Translations under genes and position numbers: made by a program | In this document: piece by piece, positions 1 to 12,844 of the stretch | Layout of the letters: every line of letters starts with the position of its first letter | How positions within the stretch are numbered: the first letter of the stretch is position 1 | The notes under the pieces: model-generated | Databases searched by the model: none | Told to the model about the DNA's origin: nothing | The model's input: only the letters and a program-made list of their open reading frames with translations | Assembly: GCA_950295325.1 (NCBI GenBank) | Contig: OX485809.1 | Span: 5,084,001 to 5,148,000 of the forward strand | DNA: 64,000 nucleotides | DNA from: Polytrichum commune | Taxonomy: Eukaryota; Streptophyta; Polytrichopsida; Polytrichales; Polytrichaceae | Direction of reading: 5' to 3'

Positions 1-610
1 TGATTTGTTCTTCACAAAGAGGAGGAGCATGCTTAGAAAAAGGGCGTTGACAGGAATCCATTGATATTTGTTTTTGCCTAAACTAGAAAAGGATTGGACT
101 TTCAATTGTCATTTTGAGAACTAATTAGAAGCATTTTCTCTCAAACAAGGGTCACCATCTAGACCTCCTAGGTGTTGAATTTCACTTCTAAGAAGTAATA
201 CTTAGGAGCTACTTTCGCATTATTGAGCATTTTTAACACTATAAAGTCTAAGGTCTTGCATAAGTTTTTCTAAGAAATGATTTAGCGGCTTCAAACCAAG
301 TTCTAAAGACGTACGGTGTGACCCCCTGTAAGTGCTTAGTAAGGTGTGTGGGTGTTATTTGGTTCCTTTTTCAAATTCTCCAATTTCTACGGATAAGATT
401 TACACAACAAAATTTTAGTTGCGACGATGAAGTATGAACAAAAATCAGATTGAACCTCCTTGATTTAGTTATCATCATCGGAAGTGCACGTTTCAAGTTG
501 AGTTCTCAACTGAATACGTAGGTCCTCCCAATTGTGTTCAATATGGAGTGTGGGCTAGTCAACAAAATTTGAAAACGAAGTTCAATCTCTTTTAAGCAGG
601 TTTCTTTGTG
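1..610. other. intergenic flank, no gene seen
   Basis: AT-rich sequence upstream of the first STIG1-like gene. I see no coding frame of substance. If that gene has a separate signal-peptide exon it should lie here, but I could not place it. Confidence 0.5.
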
Positions 611-1135
611 ATGTTTGTTCTTTTGATCCAAACCTACTCACACACCAATCAAGCATACAACAGTGTCCGATTCAGAAAAGTAACCGAATCACACCCGCAT
701 ACCTTACAGATAATTCCCACCGCAGAGATGGACACTGCGGTCGACTTGGACGTCACTACCCGGCGGCCCTCCAGCCGTTTCCTGTTGGAGAACGCGGGAG
801 AGCACATGAACAGACGCAACCTTCTATTCTTCAATCTGTGCGGGAGAGGCACAGCGCCCAATTACGACTGCAAGAACCGGTACCCAGAGTTCAAGAACGC
901 CACATGTTGCTGGTCATATGGGTCGCGACTATGCTTTGATGTCGGCGGCAACTACGACTACATGTGCGGCTCCTGCGGTAATCGCTGCTCCTTTGGGTTG
1001 CACTGCTGCAGCGGCAAGTGCGTGAACCAGTTGACCAACCGCAAACATTGTGGTGGCTGCGGCCGCATCTGCAAGAACGGAGTGCCGTGCACTCGCGGCC
1101 TGTGCAGCTACGGCGGCAATCGCGATACCGATTAG
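611..1135 (+). CDS. STIG1-like cysteine-rich secreted protein, copy 1
   Basis: Family: stigma-specific STIG1-like proteins, small secreted apoplastic cysteine-rich proteins of land plants. The frame gives about 174 residues. The C-terminal ~100 residues hold 16 cysteines in the family pattern, including LCG near the domain start, NATCC, CFDVGG, CGSCGNRC, HCCSGKCVN and a final GLCSYG. Just before it is RFLLEN, matching RFLLQN in copy 2. No intron interrupts the domain. The N-terminus is odd: from the first ATG it reads MFVLLIQTYSHTN, a poor signal peptide, whereas copy 2 has a clear one. Acceptor-like CAG sites just before the conserved part (about 708 and 724) allow a missing upstream exon instead. 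So either the 5' end was lost or the true first exon is upstream. Family assignment is firm, the start is not. Confidence 0.82.
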   Translation: MFVLLIQTYSHTNQAYNSVRFRKVTESHPHTLQIIPTAEMDTAVDLDVTTRRPSSRFLLENAGEHMNRRNLLFFNLCGRGTAPNYDCKNRYPEFKNATCCWSYGSRLCFDVGGNYDYMCGSCGNRCSFGLHCCSGKCVNQLTNRKHCGGCGRICKNGVPCTRGLCSYGGNRDTD

Positions 1136-4100
1136 ATCGATCGGTCGAGCAACGCAATTAGCAGATTTTATAACCAGCTGAATCTTCTTAATTGTTGATC
1201 TGGGCCCCGACGGAGATCAAATTGTTGGTTTATGTTCTTATAAATTTTCCATGTCAATCATCCCTACCTTGCATAGAAGTTTGACAATGCTGATGATCGA
1301 CATGCGCCAGCAGGACCTGATCAGGGTTCAGTTGCAACAAGCGTCGACATTATTAGCTTTGCTGAGCCTGCTCGGACAAGGATGATGATGTCGTGGTTAT
1401 ACTGTCGTCGATCAATTTTTACACTCTACAAGTAGCAATAGTAGTCCGTAGGCAAGCATCAACATTGATATTATACCGACGTTTAGAAGAATCTGCAAAA
1501 TTAATGTGAATGCAGCAGAGCTGAAACATTGGATCTCATGTCAATTATCACTCATAAAACCTAGTAGCTCGCTGTGTGCCCAGTGCTGAAACATTGGATC
1601 TCATGTCAATTATCACTCATAAAACCTAGCAGCTCGCTGTGTGCCCAGTGCTGATGCTAATTTCATTCCAAATGCACGCACCCTGGTGCAAGCGAACTTA
1701 TTATTTTAACAGATTAATTCTTGGGTGGTAGATATATATCCACGTATGATGATCAATATTGTGATTGATTTACTTGTGATGTGTAACGAAAGTGTGATGC
1801 ATGATGGATGCTTTTAGAATTCTGTCAAACTGTTTTCTCTGAATAAACTACTGCTACTTACAGTGGCTCCTAAGGGATACATCATGATGGTAATGAAGTA
1901 TCTGAAAAGTAGGTCCCTCTGCAAGGAGATGTCAATAGTATGGCATTCAATTTTCTTCCATCAGTGTTATATATCTTGTAAGAGGTGACTTCATCAACTT
2001 CATCAATGTTTTAGCATGACCATTAACTAGTATATCTTTTGTCAAGTACACAATTACCTGACTTCAGATTAAATTTAGTGGGCAAACCATCAGCTTGAAT
2101 GGTTCTTGAGGACCCATTTGCTGATACATGATGATAATTAGGGAACTGGGTCCATTTTGGTTCTGGAACTGGTTACCACATTATGGCAACCAAAGTACAG
2201 AGTTGATCGGACTAATCATTATGAGCTGATCTATTTGGTATCAGTGAATCATGTCAACCTCACTAAATAAGAAAACTGACTTTCAAAGAATTACATGAAT
2301 TTCTTGAGAACATATTAATTTGCAGTATCTTTACATAACTTTTTTCACTATCTTTATATATATATATATATATAGGTGTCTATGCAGTGGTTACATCAAT
2401 CAGTTTGATGCTAAATAATTAGTCATGCTGACTGTCAATTTTGTTGACTGTTCGACCCAATCTTTTGTTTGAGGATCACCTCAAGGTACGCATCTACAAA
2501 TTGACCAATGAATAGTCATTGTCATCTATGCCTCATCTAATCTTAGTCTTGTAGAATGGGTATTTACAAGAAACATTGCTGCTGAGCAGATGATATGGTT
2601 AGGACCCCCTATAGAGCAAGAACATTACCACAAACTTTTGGAAAAGAAAACCATCATATGCTAATAAAACACTTATATCAAATTTCACAAAAATGAAATT
2701 TATTTAATTCTAAATCTAATAAGGTGAAACAATTACTTAGAATGCACCATGTAGGTTGCTTACAATAATTAATAAAGTTCCATGTTTTTAATTTCATTCA
2801 AAATTGTCAAATGCCATTCACTTTCACATATTTATCCTTGTTATCATTTTCAATAATTATGAAGTGTATGTATGTCAACTTTTTACAATGCTCATGGTAA
2901 AGGGTATTAGATGGTATACAAGAACATCTCAATATATGCTAAAACGATTATCATTTAAAAATAAATGTATAAATCATAAATTGTAAGTTTTGAATCCATA
3001 TGCACAAACAAGACTATAACTGAGTCCTCTATACAATGAACTTTGTAATTCATTTACTCGCAAACCATACATGCTTTTTGATTCAAAATTTTAGGATGAC
3101 ACTACACATCACATACTGCAACTTTTGTATTGAGGAGGTCAAATTTTATTGCCTCGTTGTCAAGCTATGGACCTTGAATTAAAATACTCTAGTTCTATAC
3201 TTTCGATTTGTGAGTCACTATATTAGTCTGAGCACAAATATTTGCCACGTCAGTCTGGAGATTTTGGTGTAACACAGGACAGCACTTATCATACATTTGT
3301 TTCATGGGGCAAAAACATCATCACCCAGCTCAGAAACGTGAACTTTGCACTTTAATGTCAGGCAAAATTTAGGGCAGGAGTGAGCCAGGTGGCAGGCAAG
3401 CAGGCAAAATAATATTAAAAAAAAATCATGTCGAACTACATTGCAAGCCCACTCAACTAGTATGTCTCCTAATACTAGTTGAAGTTCTAAGAGTTTGAAA
3501 ACATCGAACCCCTTTTTCAGTTAACAAGTCTCATGGTCACAACTCATAGTCTGTTAGCTTGTTGATAAGTGTATATAACCATAAGAGGATGCAATCGGGA
3601 CTAACTTAGCCCCACGATACCTATTCTGAATGGAGAACAGATTCTCAGAAAAACCTTATGTGCAGAGGATTATGAATCTTATTGAGCAAAAGTACAAGAA
3701 TCAGCCGCCAGATCACTGTTGCACCTGCTCAGTTTCAAATATATTGTACTCTTTATCAAGCTGCTTGCCCGGAAGGCTGACATCAAGGTTGCAGAGTACT
3801 AAGCCGTCAAGGGCCCTCTATTCTGACAATCATTAATTATTTACTCCCCAACCCTCTGCCACGTGCCATCCACACATTGAATGAGATGGACTTGAATCCC
3901 AGGTACATTCACCATTCTGGCACTAGTAGAGTCAAAAGAGGAATTAGAATGCTCTCCACAGTATATTGCTCAAGAACAACGCTGCACGCATATCCCAAAT
4001 CGACTATCTGACTGACCTTGATGGAAGCTTTGCTCCAAAATTTATTAATCTATGGAGATCACCACCCAACATGAGGCAGGCACTTAATGAATGCTGATCG

Positions 4101-4381
4101 ATTGAGTGACTCAGTGAATCCACCCCGGATTCACATACAAGTAGAAACAGTGCCCAAGAATGAAGCGACTCTAATTTTTCATACCAACGCTAACATCTCC
4201 AAGTCATCTCTCTCTGTCTACTGTAGGGTGTTGTCTGGTTCAACACAAAACCATTTTTTTGGAAGAATTTGCCACATGTTGTATCCATGCTCAATTCAAG
4301 TGGAAATCAGCTTTCGGCACTCAAAGTATCGAACCAGAGAACACTCTACGATAAAAACTTATACATCAAAATTTATTTGTC
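1136..4381. other. region between the two STIG1-like genes
   Basis: No convincing gene. It holds a 65-bp tandem duplication (1521-1650), a TA microsatellite (about 2355-2374) and AT-rich filler. The ORFs at 2804-2986 and 3630-3836 are short and show no recognisable features. Confidence 0.5.
1521..1650. repeat. tandem duplication, 2 x 65 bp
   Basis: Two adjacent 65-bp copies (1521-1585, 1586-1650) differ at one position that I can see (TAGTAG versus TAGCAG), so the duplication is recent. It lies in the 3' flank of STIG1 copy 1. Confidence 0.9.
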
Positions 4382-4924
4382 TCAATCACGATCTCCGTAG
4401 CCGCACAACCCATTCCGGCATGGCAAGTTGCGCGGGCACTTGTGCCCACACCACCCGCAATTGTTGCTATCACTTTTCCTCAAGTTCACACACTTGCCGC
4501 TGCAACAGTTTAACCCCCAGGCGCACCGGTTGTTGCAGGAGCCGCATCGATCGTTGAGAAAGCCGCCCACATCGAAGCACACAAGTATGTTGCTGCCTCC
4601 ACCGGTAGCACAGCAGGTCGCGTTTCTGTAGAGCGGGTACCACTGCTTGCATTGGTAGTCGGGCGCTCGACCCGACCGGCCACACAGGTTCACCTGCCTT
4701 CTGCCTTGACCATCACCATCGCCATCGCGGTCTTGGCCGCCACCTCTAGAATTTTGCAGCAAAAAACGGCTGCGATTGGGTTTAATTATCACACCATGAT
4801 CGGGTTCTTCCATGAGAGCTGGCTCACCATTACTGCTGTTGCACGTTGCAGGAGCTATGGTGGCTATGGCCATACTTAGCACCAGGAAGAGTAAAGGCAC
4901 TTCTTTCATTGCAGCTGCCATCAT
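4382..4924 (-). CDS. STIG1-like cysteine-rich secreted protein, copy 2
   Basis: A complete single-exon frame of 180 residues. Residues 1 to about 28 form a clear signal peptide (hydrophobic LLFLVLSMAIATIAPA), implying secretion. A Gly/Asp/Arg-rich linker (about 55-72) leads to the STIG1 domain with 16 cysteines: NLCGRSG, YRNATCC, CFDVGG, CGSCNNRC, NCCSGKCVN, CGWCGHKC and GLCGYG. Two ATGs open the frame and the annotated one is the first. It faces copy 1 about 3.2 kb away. The two domains share cysteine spacing but differ widely between cysteines, so this is an old duplication or two family members. STIG1 proteins act outside the cell in plant reproduction and cell signalling; the exact role here cannot be read from sequence. 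Confidence 0.88.
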   Translation of the reverse strand: MMAAAMKEVPLLFLVLSMAIATIAPATCNSSNGEPALMEEPDHGVIIKPNRSRFLLQNSRGGGQDRDGDGDGQGRRQVNLCGRSGRAPDYQCKQWYPLYRNATCCATGGGSNILVCFDVGGFLNDRCGSCNNRCAWGLNCCSGKCVNLRKSDSNNCGWCGHKCPRNLPCRNGLCGYGDRD

Positions 4925-5994
4925 GGCTGCAGGAGCAACTTAATCGACTCAAGCAGACTGTCAAGTAGAGTGATCAGCTAAGCCGATATGCGTCTCAGGT
5001 TTAGTACTGCAGACTCCTCATGGATCATTCGTTTTGATGATATGTGAGAGACTGCTCAGAAGCCACTTCTGAAAAATTTGATAAGGGAACTGGCTGATTT
5101 ATACCATACTACTCTGTTGTGACCTGACTTGGGCAGTCCTATCGCATCTTGCGCTGCATTCATCATGTGGGATCTCGTGCAGCTACAGCACAAATTCCAC
5201 CATAGCAATATGCAGGCTACATAGTCCTCACGAAGCTGTAGTTTTTTTTTAATTTATAAAAAAAAGGGTTCATCCTGGGCCCGGTGGGTTTGTCAGTTCT
5301 TTTGATTGTATTCCTTTATTTTCTTGCCACAGAATACATAGGGATTTTTTAATCTATTATATTTTATTAAAAGAGAGAGGGTCAGCTCTCTGGGTTGCAC
5401 ATGGTAAAAGTAGATAACCCCATGAAGGGCGTTTTCTTTGACAAATAAAAAAGTTTAAATTCATTGACAAAATGAACCTACAAGGTCATTGAAACTTGAA
5501 GCAAAGAGAGGTGCAATGTCTTTACTAGGTGGGATATTCGCACACGGTGGAAACCAAACAATCTCAAGATTCATGGTGACAAGACACCTAAGCATGATTA
5601 GTTACTGAACCAACATCATGTGAATTGACAATCCAAAAACAATTTGTGTGTTTATGGGGAATCTTAAAAAATCAAGTTTTAATTTGATTGTAGAAACAAA
5701 AATCTAAAGTTGACACGATGCAAAAAGGAGAGAGAGGGCAAGTGTCTAGCTAGGACACACATGTTGAAACCTTACAACCCCAAGAAGTTACAAACAAGGC
5801 ATCTAAAAATGATCAAACTAAGTCAAACTAAGCGACTCAATAATTCAGAAAATTTTGGGAGTTCTACTAGAAATAGTTTGAGACGCCGGTTGTTATATAG
5901 GCTCTTCATAGCACGTCGAAGTTGCCAAGAATTTCCTCATAGCTAAAGATGTCTTAATGTACTTCAACCGTTTGTCTCAACATTCTTAGCATAG
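4925..5994. other. upstream flank of STIG1 copy 2, no gene seen
   Basis: Presumed promoter side of the minus-strand STIG1 gene followed by AT-rich DNA. The ORF at 5710-5946 has no recognisable feature. Nothing else is supported. Confidence 0.45.
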
Positions 5995-6255
5995 TCAAGC
6001 AATTACATGTCTTTTGAAGTTACCAAAGAGTTTGATGCAATTGAGATGCAATTTGTTCACATCCCACCTCCGGATATTACACATCAAAGCCTTCCTTTCC
6101 AACCATAAAGCCCAAATAGCCATTATAGCTTCCAGCATCACTATAATCAAATGTTGGCTATCTTTGTTTTTTAGTGGCTGCCTTATATTCAACTGTTTTT
6201 CAACATAGTAATAGTAATTCACAGTGGGTTGTAGTAAATGAATGGAGCACACCAT
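5995..6255 (-). pseudogene. possible non-LTR retrotransposon (LINE) C-terminal scrap
   Basis: An 86-residue frame contains MAIWALWLERKALM, resembling the tryptophan-rich W-x-IW-x-ERN segment after the reverse transcriptase in plant LINE ORF2 proteins (zf-RVT region). No reverse transcriptase core or zinc knuckle is visible nearby, so at best this is a short 3' relic. The match rests on one motif; a chance ORF is the alternative. Confidence 0.3.
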
Positions 6256-6611
6256 TGATCAATAGCTGTTGGTCGTGTTGTAAGGAATGCATGATTATTA
6301 AGTGTTTTATATATGTAACCTCCCATGTTGCCATTGCCACTAACACCTGAGTTTCACAATTTATTTAAGCCCTGTGAGGTTCAGATCATGTGCTTTTTGG
6401 TGCACATTACCAAGAAAGAAAAGAAAAGAAAAGAAAAAAAACCTCCAAGAAATATCTATTCATGCGAGTAGGCTCCCTCGAGATGATAGGGAAATAGGAG
6501 TGCACATTCTGAGAACTTAGCTAGAAGGCCTATAAGGTTCATAAACCCAAAAACCAACAATATGTACCAGTATCCTAGATTTCAAGCCCCCAAAAGTTTG
6601 AATGTAGTACA

Positions 6612-6859
6612 TATCACTATATTCGTTAATTAGAGACTTTGGAAAGTCTTAAAGTAAATGCAAATGGTTTAATATTTTGTCCAATTTCTTATTATGATGA
6701 CATGTATTTGTGCCAAATTAGTTAGTGTTGCCCACGTGAATCGCTTTATGTCACATCGAGTATATTTTTGTGTTGTTCTTGTTCTTTATTTGAACATCAT
6801 GTCCTTAATTAATAGTCTCAAAATCATGAAAAAGTCTCCAATTACCGAATATAGTGATA
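6612..6859. mobile_element. TA-flanked MITE with ~27-bp inverted ends
   Basis: The left end reads TA then TCACTATATTCG and continues TTAATTAGAGACTTT. The right end is its inverse with about three mismatches and then TA. Internal length is about 244 bp with no coding capacity. TA on both sides fits Tc1/mariner-type (Stowaway-like) insertion. Single ends of the same family occur at about 31067-31110 (left end) and 49730-49760 (right end), so it is a dispersed family here. Confidence 0.7.
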
Positions 6860-9383
6860 CATAATGTATGTGGCCTCATGATGGTGGGCACTTCCAACTC
6901 TATAGGCAATTTTGGTCATTTAATTGAATATCAAATTTTCTCATAAACTTGTTAACATTTGCAAATCACATAGATGATCATGTCAAGGTTTAGAATCGGA
7001 GTTGAGATGCAAAAGCTATAAACTTTAAGGTCAAACTGAAGATTTTCTTTCTCTTTCACATTGCATAGGCCCTCTCAATTGTGTTCACTATGGAACCTAG
7101 AATGGTGTCTAAATTTTGAGCACAAAAGTCCAAAATCATCATAGCACATGTCTTTATTAACACGCATTGCCAAATGTCTCTCAAATGTATGTGTCCTTTT
7201 AAGAAGAGTGACCACTTAAGGTATACTAGCCTTAGTTTTGGCCATTTTAGTGTTGGTTTTCAGTTTACTAGCCTTACTTCTGACATTGCTGACAAAATCA
7301 ATGGATTTGGCAATTTTTGAAGAATGATTGCAGGCCCACCAAATTCCAACTCCAACTTTAATATTCAGAGAACTTGATTTGCAACAACACTATGACATAG
7401 GGGATTGTTAAAACGATCACACATTGGTTATAACGATCACACATTGGTTATAACGATCACAATCAATATGTAAGGTGACAACTAGGCTTTAATTTTTTGT
7501 CCAAGTTGGCTAAGTTTATTAATATGAATACATAGCTTATACCTTGTTCCTCTTCATGTGTATGACAAAAAGTCAAATTTTGAAAGATCATGATTGTGCA
7601 ACATGTCACCGTGGTTGATTCAACAATTCCCGTGACATTATAGTTATATGTTTGACCTTCCTTAAACTTGGCCATGGCTACCATGAGCATATGGTTTGCT
7701 ATATTTTTTTTTCGCTGGCCATGGGCATATAATAGTTTTATGTATTCGTTCACTAATTGTTCAACCAAAAGTGTATATACATAGTAGGACGCACAAGACA
7801 AATGTCTTCGCTCAAAATCTTCTATCATATATTTTCCACATGAATGTCGACTTCTCAGGTATGCACGTTGTCCAATGATGTTCTTTATAAGCAATCACTA
7901 TTGGAATCCAATGGATTTAATGTCATATTTATTTGTCAACATTATGATTTTCTAAGATTCCATTGAGAGAAAATGTCATATTTGTGACATTATTGTGCTC
8001 ATTAAGTTGACATTAACGTAGTCAAAATGCATTAGTGAATAAACATCAGTCACAACATCTTATTGGAACTCAAACTATGTAGTGGTGGGTAATTGATGCT
8101 ATGGTATTATAAAAAAACATATACTAGTTAGGGCGAGGTTTCATGTACCGGTCCCGGTCCATTTTTTGAATAATAAATGGGTGGGTGGGTGGGAAAAAGG
8201 TGGTGCCATGTGCCCATCCCCCTCACCCAAGGACCGGTACCCCACATGAATGGGTGTCCTGCATTGTACGTTATACAAGGACGGGCGCCAAAGAACGGGC
8301 CATGGTTAAGAGAAGGGCATGTGCCGGTTAGAGAGCTTCAATGACCGGATTGCGATTGGTCACCTTGGGTGCACCCTTGGGTATAATGCCACTTTGTTCT
8401 TTAAGTCCTTTCTTATGAGGGGTACTACTAGGGCTCCTTGCAGTACAACGGTATTTTCTTGTGAAGGGCAAGGTACACATCAACCACTTACATGAGATTT
8501 TGCAAGTGTGATGTAATATCAATATTAATTATTACTTTCTTGAGCTTATTATTATGTATGAACAATTGTTAAATTACTATTCACATCTATGAATGATCTA
8601 TAATTTATTGAAATGAATATTTGTTAGGATTTATTGTTTTAAATTAAATATTCATTATAATTAAACTTATAAATATCATGCAAATTCTAATTTATTAATA
8701 TTTTTTGGAACATATATTTAATTATTTTTATTATCGTTACCACATTAATGTGGGTAATTGATGAGGTGATTTCAAACTAAGATTTTAATAAGATGAACAC
8801 AACATTTGGGCTTCACAAGATTTGAAAATGGGCCGCACATACTCAAGAAACAAATGCAATTTAAATGAATGTTAGATATTGGTTGCTTTGATTTATTTTG
8901 TGTACAGAAAGAAATAATCGGTGTAGTTTGATAACTACGAGAAATAAAAGATGGACAAAGTTTGAAATGACGCCTATAAAGCAATCAAAATTTTAATATC
9001 AAAATAATAGAAGAATTTTTGTATGTGTCTTTAAATATATTTATGATCATGAAAAAAAAATTTGATCGGGATAAAATAATTATTTGTACATAGACAAGTT
9101 GAAGGAGGACAACCATTATTCAATAAAATTTCCTATAATGTCAATTACAATTATCATAACTGCATGATATCTAATATGCTCTTATGCGGTAGACCCAAGG
9201 TTTTTGTCCTTTGATAGTTATTGATATCACCATTGGATGATAGATAACCCAGTACTTTTATATATATATATATATATATACACACAAATATCATTGGTAT
9301 ATTTTATATTTGAAATTAATTTTAATATACATTGATGATCATATTTTCTTACCAAAGATCGTTGTCGGTAATAATGACCTCGA
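6860..9383. other. AT-rich gene-poor region
   Basis: Holds a short tandem repeat (7411-7460), a GGGT-rich patch near 8178 and a TA microsatellite near 9260. A 143-residue minus-strand frame at 7463-7894 has no recognisable motif and lies in AT-rich DNA, so I do not call it a gene. Confidence 0.45.
7411..7460. repeat. short tandem repeat, 20-bp unit
   Basis: About two and a half copies of a 20-bp unit beginning AACGATCACACATTGG. Confidence 0.85.
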
Positions 9384-9737
9384 CATATATTCTCGGGGGG
9401 GGGGGTAGTCATTGGTTGAAGTAGCAACATACGTGCGAACAAATGATAGGGTATTTTAAAAACATGGGGGCTAAAAATTATAAATGGACTTAAGACTAAT
9501 ATAGGGTATCAAAAATGACACTGGACATCTTTAAAGTACTATAAGGTATGGAATAATAGGTAATTTGGAATTATAAGTAATGCAAGCCATTTTTCTATTA
9601 ACCCAAAGTAGAAATTTACATAATGATAGCATGTGGAAAAAAGAAGAGAATTGAAAGTAATACCCCCCTATAAAATAGTGGTTGTTCGCACCTATATCCT
9701 TAACTTTTTAACACACTGCCCCCCCCGAGCATATATT
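9384..9737. mobile_element. 338-bp DNA transposon with CTCGGGG...CCCCGAG ends and 8-bp TSD
   Basis: The element is 9392-9729. It begins CTCG followed by a run of G and ends with a run of C followed by GAG. The 8-bp word CATATATT directly precedes it (9384-9391) and directly follows it (9730-9737), a perfect target-site duplication. Both ends carry GTGCGAACAA just inside, so the inverted repeat continues imperfectly. It has no coding capacity. An 8-bp duplication fits hAT-like or Zisupton/KDZ-like insertion; the homopolymer ends are unusual. A second, longer member lies at 12853-14179. Confidence 0.85.
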
Positions 9738-11562
9738 CAATAAAAAAACGTAGACTTTTCAAAAAAAATTTAGAGCATGCATTACAAGTCACCAATGACA
9801 AGATTGATGTAATTATGATTGGTGTGAACAAAGCTGAAAAACTTAAAAATGCAAGTCACTACGAAAAAATAAATTATGAAGATGCACGACATCACAAAAC
9901 ATTCAAGCTTGAGCATCGATAGACCACATCAAGTGAGGAGACTAATTCTAATTGAATTTAAATATTAATTTCCATTGGCAATTAATTTTTTTCAATTAGT
10001 TAATGTTTTTAACACTAATGTTTAAAGCTTAGGGAGTGCACTATTCATTAAAACCAAGCATCACGTGCGTGCGTGCCCCTTATTAAAATACCCCTGTATA
10101 CATTTTATTTTTGCTAAAATCAAGCAATATACTTACAAATCTCATTGCTTCAAAATACATTTCCATACGTACACAAGGGTCCAAAAACAAATATAGAAAT
10201 TGTATATAACATGTGTACAAATGTTTGGAAATGCAAAAATATGGCCCTATTATATGTATAATATCAAATCATGGATTTTTAGTTATAAAGTTGTTACTTA
10301 GTGGATGAAAAAACACATGATTCTTGGTCTAGGTCTGACTTGAACGCGTAAATGCGTACTTTACATATATTTTTCTATAGCCTCATGTATATCTACTTCT
10401 TGCTTAATAGCAATATGTCTCTTGTACGTACATTTTGTACATGCTTGTTTTAAATAATACCCCTTTTGTGCACCCACGTGTATAAATACAGTACTTGAAC
10501 AGTGCACTCCTTGGGGTTTAAAGTCCTAAGCCACGGGTACATCACTTAGTGCATTTTAAAAACGACGTGTGGCATAATATAGAGAGGATTAAAATCATTT
10601 GAAATAAAAATTATAAAGGAATTCCAAATAATGAAGGGGCTATTAAATGTAGACAATCCCATTATAAGTAAGTTAGATGAACATAAAATGTGGGCCATTA
10701 TTTTTTATAAAATTTATTTAGGGGCTAAAGATAAGGATTATGGAAGGTATGTTTAATATGGTATGTAAATGGGTTTAGGACTCATGGGGATGGATGATGA
10801 TTGGGATTTCCGTCTGTCCAAAATTACTTAAAAGGAATATAAAGTACAAAAAATTGCAGTGACTTGGACAATATAAATAATGAAAGGGTGCAAACAAATG
10901 GGCCATTTTTGAAATTTAAGTAATTATAGGGAGGCTTTAATTCAGCCCTTGAAGGTAAATAGCCCCAAAACAAAAAACCCCTAGCTGCACGTGGTGCACA
11001 AAAATGCCTTAGAGTGATCTACCCGTGTCCTAATCTTTTGGACAAATATTGAATTTCGGGATAAGAAACAATACATTTTTATATTGTAATACCTTTTAAT
11101 AGATATGATTATTTTATAAGTAATATCTTTAAATATTTGGCAATTTCATTATATTTGGTACTTTATATTTTTAGCTTTTACAAATTGCATATGAAATTCA
11201 AATAATATGATTTTGGTATCGATATGTAAGTATTAACATATATTACTTAAATATAAATTAAGTTATGTATTAACAATGTATCTGAAATCACAATTATATA
11301 TTTTTTTGATATTTTAATGATTTTAAAACATATGGTTGTAATTCTAGACATAGTCTTGTATTTTTGGCTTTAAAAATACATATGAATTCCAAATGATGTC
11401 TTATAAATATCTATAAGTAGCTATTGATATTCTCTATTGAAATATATAATAATTTATTCATGTGGAATCATAAATATATAATATTATAAAATATAAAATA
11501 GTAATTTGTAGAATTGTTAGACGAATTATTTTACTTAGATGACTACAAATCGTATATTTAAC

Positions 11563-11598
<36 letters not shown>

Positions 11599-12844
11599 AA
11601 ATTTGAGCCCACATCGTTGTATTATTTGTTAAAGCACGTTGCTTCAAAAAAATATAAATCTTTTGTAACTGCTAGTTATAATTATCCGGCTTCATCCTCC
11701 GGTGAGGTAAAATTTTAGACCTCAGTATATTTTTCATTATGATGACCCAAAAAACTAGGCATTAATCAATAATTCAATTTATGTGTATACCAATGTTATA
11801 TGAAATGCAACATACCTCAATGAATAAATAAAGTTTTTCAAGACTTAGGATTGATATTTATTTTTTGAATATCCTATACATTATTTTTAACATACCAAAC
11901 GTGCGTTCCACACACATACATTTGCTAGAATGTTTGAAGTTGTATAATCGAATGTAGGTGATTAATGTTGTTTCAACCTTAATATAAGTATATTTGAACT
12001 ATCCACGTACCCTACATCGCCTATAATAAATTCGTAAACATTCTTGTCTTCAAATTTTTAAATAATTTTATTTAATCTCCTATAATTAATAACAAATAAC
12101 AAATAATTAATGATTAATGATTAATGATTTATAAGCAAAAAAAGACATGTATATGATCCAAATCCGGAAATCCGGTGAAAATATTGATGTATTTAGTTTT
12201 TGAATTCATAACTGCTTTGAAAATCATATTATAATTGTGATTTCAATCAAGCCAATCTACATTGTTGGTGTCATTGGCTTTGTTAAAGATAATATTGGGG
12301 CAATTAATTGCACCACAATTTTGTAGAATATCATAAAAATTTGAAAAGAAAATTTCACATTCATCAACATTTCACCTATTGGCCAGCTTAAATTCAAAGA
12401 TATTGTGAAAATTAAAAAAACTTTACTAACCTCTCAGAAGTCATCATATTTATACATGCTACAATTTCAAACATCTCACCAATGCTAAAATATGAATATC
12501 TGGTCACTAGTTGACGTAAAGCCATAGCCACTTGCTTTGGTATAGTCATCTACATTCCGATAATAGGTTTCAAATCTAAAGGTGGTTTTTTCTTCATGTA
12601 TAATCTAACAATGTCTTTAATATAACCAAAAGTAACAACTTAAATTCGAAAAAATATCTTGAATTTTTTTAGGTTATTCGTTTTATATTTTTTAATACTA
12701 ATTTCAACATTGTACAAATTTTGGCTTCATATATCATGACCTATAGGAAACACCCTACATATATATATCTGACAAACATATTAAATGTATGTGTGATTAG
12801 TCATTGAGTATGTATGAAGATGTTGTTGAGAAATCATATCAAAT
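9738..12844. other. AT-rich gene-poor region
   Basis: No ORF of note. It contains a TG/TA microsatellite at 11563-11598. The stretch around 10720-10975 has words resembling the interior of the CTCGGGG element family (for example GGTAAATAGCCCC near its right side) and may be a decayed copy, but I could not define ends. Confidence 0.4.

Noticed and set aside
891-1157. Minus-strand Cys/Arg/Ser-rich 88-residue frame
   Set aside because: It is the antisense of STIG1 copy 1.
4087-4879. Plus-strand frames overlapping STIG1 copy 2
   Set aside because: They are shadows of the minus-strand gene, whose cysteine pattern and signal peptide identify the real frame.
7463-7894. 143-residue minus-strand frame
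   Set aside because: No motif, no splice context, AT-rich DNA; long chance frames are expected at this density.
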